This document shows, piece after piece, positions 25,675-34,483 of a stretch of 64,000 nt of DNA. The notes under the pieces were generated by a model. It made no database searches and was not told the origin of the DNA. It saw nothing but the letters and a program-made list of their open reading frames with translations. The position numbers were made by a program, and so were the translations under genes. Position 1 is the stretch's first letter, and the number at the start of each line of letters is the position of its first letter. The stretch is from Candidatus Poribacteria bacterium (lineage in GTDB: Bacteria > Poribacteria > WGA-4E > WGA-3G). The stretch is taken from contig JAJEET010000092.1 of NCBI GenBank assembly GCA_022820835.1, positions 62,001 through 126,000 of the forward strand. Reading direction: 5' to 3'.

Positions 25675-26700
25675 TTATCGATTAGATAATGCCTTTAAAA
25701 CGTGTTGATGGAGTTTTCCGTTGGTTGCGATGATACCACGGTTCTCATACATCCGCTTGCCTGTCAAGAAATTAAGGGTGGCACCGTTCGCATCTGTAAC
25801 TGTGCCGCCTGCTTCTTCGACGGCAATCAGCCCTGCGGCATGGTCCCAGATACATTCTCGGTAATCTGGGAATGCCGGATTCGGGAGGCGAATATAAAGA
25901 GACGCTTCACCACGTGAGACGATACCGTATTTCACTTGGCTATCCATCTGGACAGGCGGTTCTGTAATCCCAAGCGAGTTCGCAATTTTAGCGTGTGCTT
26001 CACTGTCACCGTGTGTGGATTCAACGCTCTCTGCGAAACGGTGTGTCGCTTCTGATACGTACACTCGCTCCAAAAGTTCACCGGTTTTGGTGTAGAGGTG
26101 TGTGCCTTGACCCCGAATTGCGACAAATAGGCATCCGCGCCCAGAACCTGTAGCGTCAAGACGATAAGGGAGATTCGGACATCCGAGAACACCGAGTTGA
26201 ACGACACCCTCAACAATGTAAGCCAATGCAATAGCATATTGGTCACGACGGAGAAAACCTTTCGTCCCATCAATCGGGTCAAGCGTCCAGAAACTTGGTC
26301 CTACCTCGCCACTCCCGCTATTGATCCACTCACAAACTGTTTCGGTAGTAGCCACTGTATCTTCAGAAAAACGGTTCACATAACCTGAGACGCGTTCTAA
26401 GAGCGTCGCGTTTTCTCGAAGTGCCTGTGCACTCTCCTCGGCGACAATCGTGTCATCAGGAAAAGCCTTGCCAATCGCTCTACATATCAGTGCCTGCGAC
26501 CCGAAGTCAGCGACAGTTACAGGACTCCTGTCTGTTTTTTGAATGGCATCCGTCGGTACCATCTCCGCTTGTACTTGTTCGCAGAGTTGTATCGCTTTTA
26601 GCACAGCATCAATGGCGATTTGTTTTTTTATTTTACCTTGCGGTTCGATTAGGTGAATTTGAGATTTCAAGCGTCGTCTCCGTATATCCGCATGCTTCAA
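25675..26700 (-). CDS. Inositol-monophosphatase-family 3'(2'),5'-bisphosphate nucleotidase
   Basis: 341 residues. Signature metal sites of the Li-sensitive phosphatase family are present: VTVADFGSQ, AEESAQAL, LDPIDGTKGFLR and WDHAAGLIAVEEAGG. The long ~340-aa form with KGFLR matches HAL2/CysQ-type 3'-phosphoadenosine 5'-phosphate phosphatases, linked to sulphate assimilation or turnover. Only TTG starts exist (26700 or 26670); the second follows GGAGAC. Confidence 0.87.
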   Translation of the reverse strand: MKHADIRRRRLKSQIHLIEPQGKIKKQIAIDAVLKAIQLCEQVQAEMVPTDAIQKTDRSPVTVADFGSQALICRAIGKAFPDDTIVAEESAQALRENATLLERVSGYVNRFSEDTVATTETVCEWINSGSGEVGPSFWTLDPIDGTKGFLRRDQYAIALAYIVEGVVQLGVLGCPNLPYRLDATGSGRGCLFVAIRGQGTHLYTKTGELLERVYVSEATHRFAESVESTHGDSEAHAKIANSLGITEPPVQMDSQVKYGIVSRGEASLYIRLPNPAFPDYRECIWDHAAGLIAVEEAGGTVTDANGATLNFLTGKRMYENRGIIATNGKLHQHVLKALSNR

Positions 26701-26787
26701 GTTAACAGTTAACAGTTAACAGTTACCAGAAAAGAGATGTTGTGTTATCCGAACGCCTCTTAACTGGCCACTGGTTACTGGTTACTG
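26701..26787. repeat. Heptamer arrays between CysQ-like gene and pth
   Basis: Three GTTAACA units (26701-26724) face two CTGGTTA units (26771-26784) as an imperfect inverted repeat. The right array supplies the last codons and stop of pth. Confidence 0.65.
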
Positions 26788-27374
26788 ACTCTGTTGAATT
26801 TGTTCATTGCTGTTAGGATGTCGTCCGTGACGAGTGTTTCAATGGCATCAATAGCACGATTAATAGTCCGTTCGATTTCAATTTCCTCATCCTCCGAAAA
26901 TTCGCTGAGAACATAATCGACCAAATCACCGACCGGTTCCCCGATCCCGATACGCAGGCGTGGAAACACCGTAGTTCCTAAACGTTGGATGATAGACTTC
27001 ATCCCTTTTTGACCGCCATCACTCCCTTTTTGACGTATTCGAAGCACGCCAATATCAAGATGAACATCATCATAAATGACACAGAGATCAGCCAGCGGAA
27101 CATCAAAACGTCTGACGAGTGCGGCGACAGCGGCGCCACTGTTGTTCATGTATGTCATCGGTTTCGCGAGAATGATAGACGCGTCGTGCCATATCGTCTG
27201 TATTACAAGGGCATTGCAGACCGAGGTATGCGTCGGACGCTGAACCCTGGAATCCGGTTCACAGAATACTTCGTAGAGCGCGTCAATCACGCGAAACCCG
27301 ACATTGTGCTTTGTTTCGTCGTAGCGCGCCCCTGGATTGCCAAGTCCGACAATGAGTTTCACTTTTTTATCCAT
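26775..27374 (-). CDS. pth: Peptidyl-tRNA hydrolase
   Basis: 199 residues. The family signature LIVGLGNPGARYDETKHNVG carries Asn13 and catalytic His23; AKPMTYMNNSG, LCVIYDDVHLDIG (catalytic Asp) and GSDGGQKGMKSI follow. It recycles peptidyl-tRNA released from stalled ribosomes. It lies downstream of rplY, amidase and GerMN in a conserved translation/cell-wall neighbourhood. The last residues (VSNQ) derive from an intergenic heptamer repeat. Confidence 0.96.
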   Translation of the reverse strand: MDKKVKLIVGLGNPGARYDETKHNVGFRVIDALYEVFCEPDSRVQRPTHTSVCNALVIQTIWHDASIILAKPMTYMNNSGAAVAALVRRFDVPLADLCVIYDDVHLDIGVLRIRQKGSDGGQKGMKSIIQRLGTTVFPRLRIGIGEPVGDLVDYVLSEFSEDEEIEIERTINRAIDAIETLVTDDILTAMNKFNRVSNQ

Positions 27375-27405
27375 GTCCGATTGTTTATGCCTTTATCAAG
27401 TTTTA

Positions 27406-27996
27406 TCACGGGAGACGCAAAGGCTGCGAGAGATTGAGATGCCCGGCTATTGTTTCTATATCTTTACCATCAATTAGAATCTGCACCTGTTTAATCTCGT
27501 CTGGGAATGCGTCAAAAACGGTTTTGAGAATTGCCGCGACTGTCAAAAATTCGGCTGTCGTGCCACCGATGTGTCCATCAGTAAGGTGGCTTGAAAAATC
27601 CAAGTACGCCGTCTGTTGGCTATCAATATAGACTTCATTGAGCTCTGTTCCGCGCGGGATCGTGTTCCTGAAGTTAGGTGGTGTCTCTTGAATGAGTGCT
27701 GTGACAACCTGATTCAAGCGTTTGGTGAGTTCTCTATGGAGCCGCCGTTCGATTTTGACAGGGACGAGCATCATCGCGGTAGAATCAAGTAGGAATAGAT
27801 TGACATCTTGCGGTTCCGGCGGCACCTCGGAAGGGTTCGCAGCAGCCGGTAGCGGCGGCGGGGCAACCGGAACCACCGTCTGCTTTGACCTTTCAATGAT
27901 ATACAGTGTCACGCCGAGGCTGATAGCAACAACGACGAGGGTTATACCCCATATCACTAAGAGTCTCGAAAAGCCTGCAGTGTCGTTATATTGCAC
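27406..27996 (-). CDS. GerMN-domain membrane-anchored protein
   Basis: 196 residues from GTG 27996, with AAAGGATC upstream. Residues about 12-33 form a membrane helix, followed by a Pro-rich linker and a GerMN domain (VNLFLLDSTAMMLVPVKIER, IPRGTELNEVYIDSQQTAYLDFS, AAILKTVFDAFPDEIKQVQILIDGK). GerMN proteins sit at the envelope and are often next to N-acetylmuramoyl-L-alanine amidases, as here, where they are thought to act with peptidoglycan hydrolases. Confidence 0.88.
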   Translation of the reverse strand: MQYNDTAGFSRLLVIWGITLVVVAISLGVTLYIIERSKQTVVPVAPPPLPAAANPSEVPPEPQDVNLFLLDSTAMMLVPVKIERRLHRELTKRLNQVVTALIQETPPNFRNTIPRGTELNEVYIDSQQTAYLDFSSHLTDGHIGGTTAEFLTVAAILKTVFDAFPDEIKQVQILIDGKDIETIAGHLNLSQPLRLP

Positions 27997-28034
27997 TGTT
28001 TTGATCCTTTTTAATATCCGACCGGTATCTATAT

Positions 28035-29246
28035 CTATTGTTCTGATACTGTAGGCGAGGCGTTTTGGTTAATAGAAGAGATGTATCGTTGGAATGCGCG
28101 GGTAATCGCCTGTGCAATGTTTGCCATATACTCAGAATTAGATAGTCTTTCTAAATCCTCTACATTAGAAAGGTAACCGAGCTCCAAAACGACGGCTGGC
28201 ATATAGGCATCAGATAACGGAATGAGCGGTAGGTCTATAATCTGGATCGGTGTTTCCGTCAGAAAATTCAGTTCCGTTTGAAGTGCGTAAGCAAAGTCTT
28301 TGCTCTGTTTTAAATAGTCGGCTTGTGCAAGAATTTTTAGCCGTTGTCCCATGAGTGCTGGTTTGGTAGTACTTGGGAAGCGGAGTTGACCCTTCGGATT
28401 ATTGACGTAGATCCTGATTCCTTTTTGGTATGGCGAGAAAGAGGCATTGCAGTGTAGGCTCAGGAAGAGTTGTCCACGGTTCTGTTTAGCGACCTGAATA
28501 CGTTCAAAGTGTGTTTTCTCAGTATCTGTCTCACGGGTGAGATGTAGTTGTATGCTGTGCTGTTTGCTCGTCCATTGAAGTTGCTTGGCGAGTGCGAGAA
28601 CGATATCTTTTTCAAGAACGCCTGTGCTACCTGCGGATCCTCGATCCTCTGGCCCCCCGTGTCCTGGATCAACAATGATTCTTATATCCTGGGTACCGCT
28701 TGTCTCTATGGGGGTCAAAGTTTCTTTGGGTCTTATCTGTAGCCGATTTAAACTGGAATTATAGATGACTTCAACGTCGTTGAGGATCGGCAGGAGTTGT
28801 ATAAAAAAATCGATTGGCAGCATCGGCTGCTGTGCGATGATTATAGGCGGCGTAGAGAGGGTAACCGTCTGACCATCAGGATCAATATTAAATGTCGGTC
28901 TCCGCATTTGTAAACGGATTTGCTTATCTTTGGTTTTCAGTGTGAGTCGTTGGCGCGGGTGGTTGTACTGATGCGTCGCTGCCGGATCAATGACCTGTTT
29001 CACAGCGTCAACAGGTAGGTAAACCTTTCCGTTCTGATACTGTGCCTGTACCTCAGCGAGGGTTTTTCCATTGGCATCAATAAAGCGGACGGTAGGTGCT
29101 TGTGCGATACCAAGCGATACGACAGCAAGGACGAGTAGAGATAAAAAAAGCGCGCCAATTTTAACAGGGAGCGTGCCCCTGTTGACGCACTTTTCTGGTG
29201 CTTTCTCTGTATAAGCAGTGTTATTCGTCGTCGTCCTCGTCGTCAC
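28035..29246 (-). CDS. N-acetylmuramoyl-L-alanine amidase (Amidase_3)
   Basis: About 403 residues from a tentative GTG 29246, which overlaps the end of rplY by 26 bases; no ATG is available between the rplY stop and the signal sequence (VKIGALFLSLLVLAVVSLGIAQ). Mature part: a copper-amine-oxidase-N-like domain (FIDANGKTLAEV to NSSLNRLQIRP), then the zinc amidase with VDPGHGGPEDRG, EKDIVLALA, LSLHCNA and VLELGYLSN, containing the His, Glu, His and catalytic Glu. It cleaves the peptide stem from muramic acid. Confidence 0.88.
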   Translation of the reverse strand: MTTRTTTNNTAYTEKAPEKCVNRGTLPVKIGALFLSLLVLAVVSLGIAQAPTVRFIDANGKTLAEVQAQYQNGKVYLPVDAVKQVIDPAATHQYNHPRQRLTLKTKDKQIRLQMRRPTFNIDPDGQTVTLSTPPIIIAQQPMLPIDFFIQLLPILNDVEVIYNSSLNRLQIRPKETLTPIETSGTQDIRIIVDPGHGGPEDRGSAGSTGVLEKDIVLALAKQLQWTSKQHSIQLHLTRETDTEKTHFERIQVAKQNRGQLFLSLHCNASFSPYQKGIRIYVNNPKGQLRFPSTTKPALMGQRLKILAQADYLKQSKDFAYALQTELNFLTETPIQIIDLPLIPLSDAYMPAVVLELGYLSNVEDLERLSNSEYMANIAQAITRAFQRYISSINQNASPTVSEQ

Positions 29247-29925
29247 TGCGTCTACGGGAGATGATTTCTGGTTCCACAGGTTGTTCAGCGGCTGCCTCTT
29301 CACCTTCAGCGGCTTCTTCGCCTTCACCTTCACCTTCACCTTCTTCATCCTCTTCTGGTTCTTCAATTTCCATACGCGGTTGGCTGACCATCGCTATAAC
29401 CCGCTCCGGTTCGTCTAAGATTTCGAGGTCATCATCAAGGTTTAGATCGCTGACGTAAACAGCATCACCGATGTCCAATCCACTCACGTCAACTGAAATA
29501 TCGGACGGCAATTGCAAAGGCAGGCAGTGGAGCGTTACCTCGCGAAGTGGCATTTCAAGGATACCACCTTCCTGTACGCCGGGCGGATTGCCTTCCAAAA
29601 TGAGCGGCACAGTTGATGTCACCGGTTCCTCAAGTGAGATTCTGATAAAATCCGCATGGACCAATATCTGTTTTTCCACAGGATGGCGTTGAATCTCTTT
29701 GATAATAACGGTTTCAATGTTTCCGCCGACTTCCATCTTAATGATAACGTTTTCACCGTGCGTTCGTAGGAACTGTCTGAAGGTTCGAGCATCAAGTTGG
29801 ATTGTCAAAGTGTCTTGGGCACGTCCATAGAGTATAGCTGGAACAATCCCGTCGCGCCGAAGTGCGCGTGCATACTGCGTTCCGAAAGTGTCGCGTTGCT
29901 GAACCTCTAATGTTGCTTGTTGCAT
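29221..29925 (-). CDS. rplY: 50S ribosomal protein L25/general stress protein Ctc
   Basis: 234 residues of the long CTC/TL5 form. The L25 domain (TFGTQYARALRRDGIVPAILYG) is followed by the TL5 beta domain (VPLILEGNPPGVQEGGILE, LPSDISVDVSGLDIGDAVYVSDL). It binds 5S rRNA. The last ~45 residues are an acidic Glu/Gly/Ala-rich tail ending DDEDDDE, longer than in most homologues. Its DNA is also open in the amidase frame. Located between tRNA-Gln and the amidase. Confidence 0.95.
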   Translation of the reverse strand: MQQATLEVQQRDTFGTQYARALRRDGIVPAILYGRAQDTLTIQLDARTFRQFLRTHGENVIIKMEVGGNIETVIIKEIQRHPVEKQILVHADFIRISLEEPVTSTVPLILEGNPPGVQEGGILEMPLREVTLHCLPLQLPSDISVDVSGLDIGDAVYVSDLNLDDDLEILDEPERVIAMVSQPRMEIEEPEEDEEGEGEGEGEEAAEGEEAAAEQPVEPEIISRRRSDDEDDDE

Positions 29926-30003
29926 TGTAATATTCTGCCTTTATCTCTATATATTCAAGGACTATTGCTTTATCAGATTTCAAATTCGGGTATCTATTGG
30001 TGT

Positions 30004-30029
30004 CGGACGAGGAGACTTCGTCTCTACGA
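30004..30029 (+). repeat. Dispersed GACGAGGAGACTTCGTC palindrome
   Basis: A degenerate copy of the GGCGAGGAGACCTCGCC-CTACGA element, between rplY and tRNA-Gln. Confidence 0.65.
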
Positions 30030-30081
30030 TTAATGATCCCTTAAAATTCAAAGCGGACAAAGCATTATGTCAAAAAGGAGA

Positions 30082-30153
30082 CAGGGCGGGTAGGATTCGA
30101 ACCTACGCATGCAGGTTCCAAAGACCTGTGCCTTACCGCTTGGCCACCGCCCT
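30082..30153 (-). tRNA. tRNA-Gln (anticodon TTG)
   Basis: 72 nt without encoded CCA. The acceptor stem AGGGCGG/CCGCCCT is perfect, the D arm reads GCGGTAAGGC, the anticodon stem CAGGT/ACCTG holds the loop CTTTGGA (TTG), and the T arm is GTAGG-TTCGAAT-CCTAC. It starts immediately after the ispE stop codon, so it may be processed from the same transcript. Confidence 0.93.
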
Positions 30154-31035
30154 TTAATCTTTGATGTACACACCGACCGGACTGGTTACCGTCGTCGTGC
30201 AAAAACTGACCCTGTTTTTGAAGTATGATTCACTTCGGCGTGCCGATTCACTGTCCTGCATTACAGCGAACAGTGTCGCACCGCTCCCGGACATCAGCGC
30301 GCCAAAACACCCAGCCTGCGTAGAAAGCTCGGTTTTTAGCGTAGCGATTTCAGGATATTCGGCAAAAACCGGTACTTCAAGAAGGTTGTAAAGACCTTCC
30401 GAAATGCTGAGGACATCAACCTTCTCCATAAGAGTCCTTATAATTATACCCGCGTTTTCAGGTTTTGTCAAGGAAAAATTCAGCATTTTGAAAACAGCCG
30501 CTGTCGAAATCTCAATCCCCGGATTTAAAAGGAGGAGCGGAAGGTCGGAAAGCGCGGGAAGCCGTGTTAACTCGTCCCCGATGCCGGTACCTAAGGCTGC
30601 ACCGCCGTGCAGACAAAACGGAACATCTGCTCCCAACTGTGCCCCAAAACGCATCAGCGTCTCTTGTGAAAAACCGAGCCCGAAAAGTTCGTTCACGCCG
30701 TGAAGCACAGCGGCAGCATTCGCGCTTCCACCAGCGAGTCCAGCGGCAACCGGTATCCGTTTCTGGATTTCTATTGAAACACCCGCGATACCACCTACGG
30801 CATCGCTGAGGCGTTGTGCCGCACGATACGCCAAATTGCTCGCATCTGATGGAACCGCCGGGTGTTCACACCGGACGGTTATCTCTTTCGTGTCCCGTTT
30901 ACGGATGATAACATCGTCGTGCAAACCGATGGAGTGGAAGATCGTTTCGAGGTTGTGGTAGCCATCTTCACGTTTACCAACGACATCTAAGTAGAGATTG
31001 ATTTTGGCGTGGGCGCGGACTCTTATCTTCTGCAC
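30154..31035 (-). CDS. ispE: 4-diphosphocytidyl-2-C-methyl-D-erythritol kinase
   Basis: 293 residues of the GHMP kinase superfamily. The N-terminal AHAKINLYLDVVGKREDGYHNLETIF and ATP loop PVAAGLAGGSANAAAVL are diagnostic for IspE. The C-terminal MSGSGATLFAV is the third GHMP motif. It phosphorylates CDP-methylerythritol in the non-mevalonate isoprenoid pathway. The stop codon directly abuts tRNA-Gln, and 11 bases separate it from the upstream lipoprotein gene. Confidence 0.95.
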   Translation of the reverse strand: MQKIRVRAHAKINLYLDVVGKREDGYHNLETIFHSIGLHDDVIIRKRDTKEITVRCEHPAVPSDASNLAYRAAQRLSDAVGGIAGVSIEIQKRIPVAAGLAGGSANAAAVLHGVNELFGLGFSQETLMRFGAQLGADVPFCLHGGAALGTGIGDELTRLPALSDLPLLLLNPGIEISTAAVFKMLNFSLTKPENAGIIIRTLMEKVDVLSISEGLYNLLEVPVFAEYPEIATLKTELSTQAGCFGALMSGSGATLFAVMQDSESARRSESYFKNRVSFCTTTVTSPVGVYIKD

Positions 31036-31046
31036 AATTTTGCACG

Positions 31047-31934
31047 TTACTCCGCTAATTCCGACAACGGGATGATTTCAAAGTCCTCGGAGAGAAACGG
31101 TGCTGCGTTAAACTTGCTGTCGTTAATCTCGACGTTAAGTTCGACTTTAGCGATGTTCACAGCGACCCGTGTCTTTTCAAGCGGACGTTCGATTTCAACC
31201 CGATGTGGGCGTAAGATACCGCTCACTTCGCGATAGTCAGAGAAGGCGGAGCGCTGCTGAAGCACTTTATTTTTATCGTGGATGTGCCATTCCGTAACTC
31301 GCGGCTCACCTTCACGGACAAAAAGCGTAACCGTTTCTACATGTCCCGATTTGACTCCTGGACGCGTAATCGTAAACTTCGCGCCAGCACGCTCAACAGA
31401 CGTGAAATCATTCCTGCGTCCATCAAGGAATGGATTGGCGAAGATGGCACTCAACACATCCGACACGCGCAGGTCTATGCCGAAAATTTCTCGCAATGCT
31501 CCATCAGATAGTGGACCGCTATACGTTCTGCGTTCGTTCAGTAAGGAAAGGATGAATTGATTCTCGTCTTGATTAGCAATTGCGACACCACGAGGCGCAT
31601 CATACGCGCCCTTCGCTTGGATGTGAAGCAATTCGCCACCCTTTTCCGATTTCTTATACCACAACGATTCCCGAAGTTCTTCGCGTTGTTCATCCTCCTC
31701 AATTGTTACCACCATCTGTGTAATCTTTAGAGAACCGGTGAGATCGTATCTCACTTGCAGTGTCGTAAAGATAGCATCTAATTCCACACGCGCCGCGGGT
31801 GTCAATTGAACTGTGGAAGTCCTCAGACCGCATCCGACAATAGTTGCAAACAGGAGGGCAAGGCAGAATCCTTTGTAAGTACGGATTGCGATTCCGGTTT
31901 CACAGTTTGTTTGGCTGGAGCATATCTTTCTCAT
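31047..31934 (-). CDS. Lipoprotein, LolA/LolB-like (DUF4292-type)
   Basis: 295 residues. ATG 31934 overlaps the argD stop (ATGA). A signal peptide ends at the lipobox FATIVGC, so the protein is probably lipidated and periplasm-facing. The mature part is beta-rich with IEEDEQREELRESLWYKKS and a long C-terminal SGILRPHRVEIER, as in LolA/LolB-fold outer-membrane biogenesis proteins. The family call is tentative. Its place upstream of ispE fits the common lolB-ispE gene order. Confidence 0.72.
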   Translation of the reverse strand: MRKICSSQTNCETGIAIRTYKGFCLALLFATIVGCGLRTSTVQLTPAARVELDAIFTTLQVRYDLTGSLKITQMVVTIEEDEQREELRESLWYKKSEKGGELLHIQAKGAYDAPRGVAIANQDENQFILSLLNERRTYSGPLSDGALREIFGIDLRVSDVLSAIFANPFLDGRRNDFTSVERAGAKFTITRPGVKSGHVETVTLFVREGEPRVTEWHIHDKNKVLQQRSAFSDYREVSGILRPHRVEIERPLEKTRVAVNIAKVELNVEINDSKFNAAPFLSEDFEIIPLSELAE

Positions 31935-33121
31935 AGAACTTCCGACATCGATTTTTCAACGATATTGACGGCTTCTTCGACGTGTCCGGCATTGATATTC
32001 AGTGGCGGTAAGAATCGGAGGACATAATCATTCGTACATATCGTGACGAGTCCGTTCTCGATACATTTCGCAGCAATCGGTTTCGCATCAACTTCCATGA
32101 CTAAACCGCGGAGCAGACCTTTCCCTCGGACCTCTTTAATCGGATATTCGTCTTTCAGTTCCATCAACCCGCCTGCAAGGTAGTTGCCCATTTTAACGGC
32201 GTTCACGGCGAGGTTCTCTTCGAGAATCGTTCGGACGGTCGCCGCTGCAGCAGCGGTGACTAATGGGTTTCCACCGAATGTCGCAGCGTGGGTGCCGGGT
32301 ACAAAACTCTCTGCTATGTGTCGTTTTGCTAACATCGCACCGATAGGTACGCCGCTACCGAGCGCCTTCGCCATCGTAATCACATCCGGCACAACACCGT
32401 AACTCTGGTATCCAAAGAATGTTCCCAATCTGCCCATCGCTGTCTGTACTTCGTCAAACATGAGCAATAGGTTATGTTTGTCACAGAGATCGCGTAAACC
32501 TCTGAGGTAGCCGTCGCTGGGGATGTTAACACCACCTTCTGACTGGATCGGTTCAACTAAAATCGCACAGGTCTTTTCGCTGATGGCGGCTTCGGTTGCT
32601 TCCAAATCGTCGAACGGTACGTATTTGAAACCTTCGAGCATCGGTTCAAATCCGACATGATATTTCGTCTGTGCGGTAGCAGTAATGGTTGCCATCGTCC
32701 GTCCGTGGAACGAGTTATCCATGGTGATAATTTCATAGGCATCGGTTCTGCCACTGTCTTTGGTGTATTTCCGAGCCAGTTTGATGGCTGCCTCGTTCGC
32801 TTCAGCACCGCTATTGCAGAAGAAGCACTGATCCATGTCGGAGTTATCGATGAGCAGTTTTGCGAGTTCTGCCTGCGGTTGGATGTAGTAGAGGTTAGAT
32901 GTGTGGAGCAGTTTTCCTGCCTGTTCACGGATCGCTTCAACGACCTTCGGGTGGCAATGCCCCAAACCGTTGACGGCGAGTCCACCGAGGAAGTCGAGAT
33001 ATTTTTTGCCATCGGCATCCCAGAGGTAGGGTCCCTCACCTTTGATAAACGCGAGGCTTCTGTCACCGTAAGTGTTAATGATATATTCTGTCGCGATCGC
33101 TTTAATTTCAGCGGTTGTCAT
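31931..33121 (-). CDS. argD: Acetylornithine/class III aminotransferase
   Basis: 396 residues from ATG 33121 with AAGGAG upstream. Class III PLP fold: KYLDFLGGLAVNGLGHCHP, FFCNSGAEANEAAIKLAR, MDNSFHGRTMATITATAQ, FDEVQTAMGR and the PLP lysine in ITMAKALGSGVPIGAM. Spacing and FFCNSGAEANEAA match acetylornithine aminotransferases of arginine (or diaminopimelate) synthesis. An ornithine or GABA transaminase is possible but less likely. It overlaps the lipoprotein gene by 4 bases. Confidence 0.88.
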   Translation of the reverse strand: MTTAEIKAIATEYIINTYGDRSLAFIKGEGPYLWDADGKKYLDFLGGLAVNGLGHCHPKVVEAIREQAGKLLHTSNLYYIQPQAELAKLLIDNSDMDQCFFCNSGAEANEAAIKLARKYTKDSGRTDAYEIITMDNSFHGRTMATITATAQTKYHVGFEPMLEGFKYVPFDDLEATEAAISEKTCAILVEPIQSEGGVNIPSDGYLRGLRDLCDKHNLLLMFDEVQTAMGRLGTFFGYQSYGVVPDVITMAKALGSGVPIGAMLAKRHIAESFVPGTHAATFGGNPLVTAAAAATVRTILEENLAVNAVKMGNYLAGGLMELKDEYPIKEVRGKGLLRGLVMEVDAKPIAAKCIENGLVTICTNDYVLRFLPPLNINAGHVEEAVNIVEKSMSEVL

Positions 33122-33228
33122 TCTTGACTTTTCTCCTTCGTTGTTAAGTCTGGGCAATTTCTGATGTGCGGTTTCAAACCGCACCTCCTGTTCTATCGAG
33201 TTTCAAACTGAGGGGATCTGCTGTGTAT

Positions 33229-33253
33229 CGGACGAGGGAACCTCGCCCTTACG
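33229..33253 (+). repeat. Dispersed GACGAGGGAACCTCGCC palindrome
   Basis: Third copy of the palindrome-plus-CTTACGG element, in the 187-bp gap between the enolase-type gene and argD. Confidence 0.65.
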
Positions 33254-33308
33254 GCTAACAAATCCTCAAAATCAAAATGAACAAAGCACTACTTGCTTGA
33301 GACGAGTA

Positions 33309-34442
33309 TCACCAATTCGTATAAGAACCGTCGTCGCGTTGGTAACCGGTTGGTGGTCCGTATTCTGGTGTTGAGACGTTGGTGAGTGCGTCCTCGTTGA
33401 ATTCTATGCCGAGTCCGGGACGTTCAGGTGGCAAAAGGTACCCCGCTTCAAATGGCACCTGTACAGGGAACACGTCGGTCAGTGAGGACATCGGTGCGCG
33501 TGGGAGTTCCTGCACTCCAACGAGCGGTGATGCCAGACAGAGATGCAGACACGCCGCAGCGGATACTGGTCCCAAGGGATTATGCGGTGCGATGTGGATG
33601 TAGTGTGTTTCGCACCATCCTGCGATTTTTCGCGCCTCTGATAGCCCCCCAGCGATGCAGACATCAACACGGCAATAGTCCATCAGGTCTTCCTCAATGA
33701 CCTCACGAAAGGTCCATTTGCTATCGAATTGCTCGCCGACGGCAAGCGGGACCGAGGTCTGTTGCCGGAGCCGTCTGAGACTGGCGGGATTCTCACTCCG
33801 AAGCGGGTCTTCAATGAAAAACGGATGATACTCGGCGACCTTGTTACAAAAATCGAGGCTATCGGCTGGGTCCAGCCGCGTATGCACGTCAACGAGTATC
33901 TCTATGTCATCGCCTAATGCGTGACGGACGGCTTGTACCTGTTCAATGCCGTTCTGGATTGCGCGCTTGGGTTCAAATGTTCCGACATCTGAACCGTCTG
34001 CCAGCCCCCATCGGACAAACTTCCAACCGGCTTCGTGGGTTTGCCGGCAGCTCTCAACGAGTGCGTCGATTGAACCGCCGCCGTTATGCGGATAACAGAC
34101 GACTTTGTCTCTTGTGCGTCCACCCAAGAGTTCATAGACAGGGACATTGAGTGCTTTGCCTTTGATGTCCCAGAGGGCGATATCTACGGCACTCACAGCG
34201 GCGGACTGGACGACACCACCGGGGAAGAAACCTCCGCGGAACATCACCTGCCATAGATGCTCAATCCGGAACGGATCTGCACCGATAAGGAACGGTTCAA
34301 ACGAGCGAATGACTTCGGCTAAGGCAGCGGCACGGCGGCGTAATCCACCTTCACCGACACCATAGATACCGGCATCGGTTTCGACTTTGACAAAAAAATG
34401 ACCGCTTTCTGATACAAACGATTTTACACCCGTAATTTTCAT
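33309..34442 (-). CDS. Enolase-superfamily dehydratase, galactonate dehydratase-like
   Basis: 377 residues from ATG 34442; the AAGGAG lies rather far upstream. Barrel residues: VDVH (D185, H187), IEDP (E211), VGEQF (E237) and APHNPLGP (H287). The D-x-H and PHNPLGP motifs are those of D-galactonate dehydratase. It is a divergent paralogue of the enzyme at 12142 and keeps the standard Asp there replaced by Glu. A PhyH and a Gfo/Idh/MocA gene lie directly upstream in the same direction. Confidence 0.9.
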   Translation of the reverse strand: MKITGVKSFVSESGHFFVKVETDAGIYGVGEGGLRRRAAALAEVIRSFEPFLIGADPFRIEHLWQVMFRGGFFPGGVVQSAAVSAVDIALWDIKGKALNVPVYELLGGRTRDKVVCYPHNGGGSIDALVESCRQTHEAGWKFVRWGLADGSDVGTFEPKRAIQNGIEQVQAVRHALGDDIEILVDVHTRLDPADSLDFCNKVAEYHPFFIEDPLRSENPASLRRLRQQTSVPLAVGEQFDSKWTFREVIEEDLMDYCRVDVCIAGGLSEARKIAGWCETHYIHIAPHNPLGPVSAAACLHLCLASPLVGVQELPRAPMSSLTDVFPVQVPFEAGYLLPPERPGLGIEFNEDALTNVSTPEYGPPTGYQRDDGSYTNW

Positions 34443-34483
34443 GTTTTTAACGATTGGGTTTTCGCTCCTTTGTAAAAATGCTT

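Noticed and set aside
29198-29458. Ser/Pro-rich plus-strand ORF
   Set aside because: It is the antisense of the acidic rplY tail.
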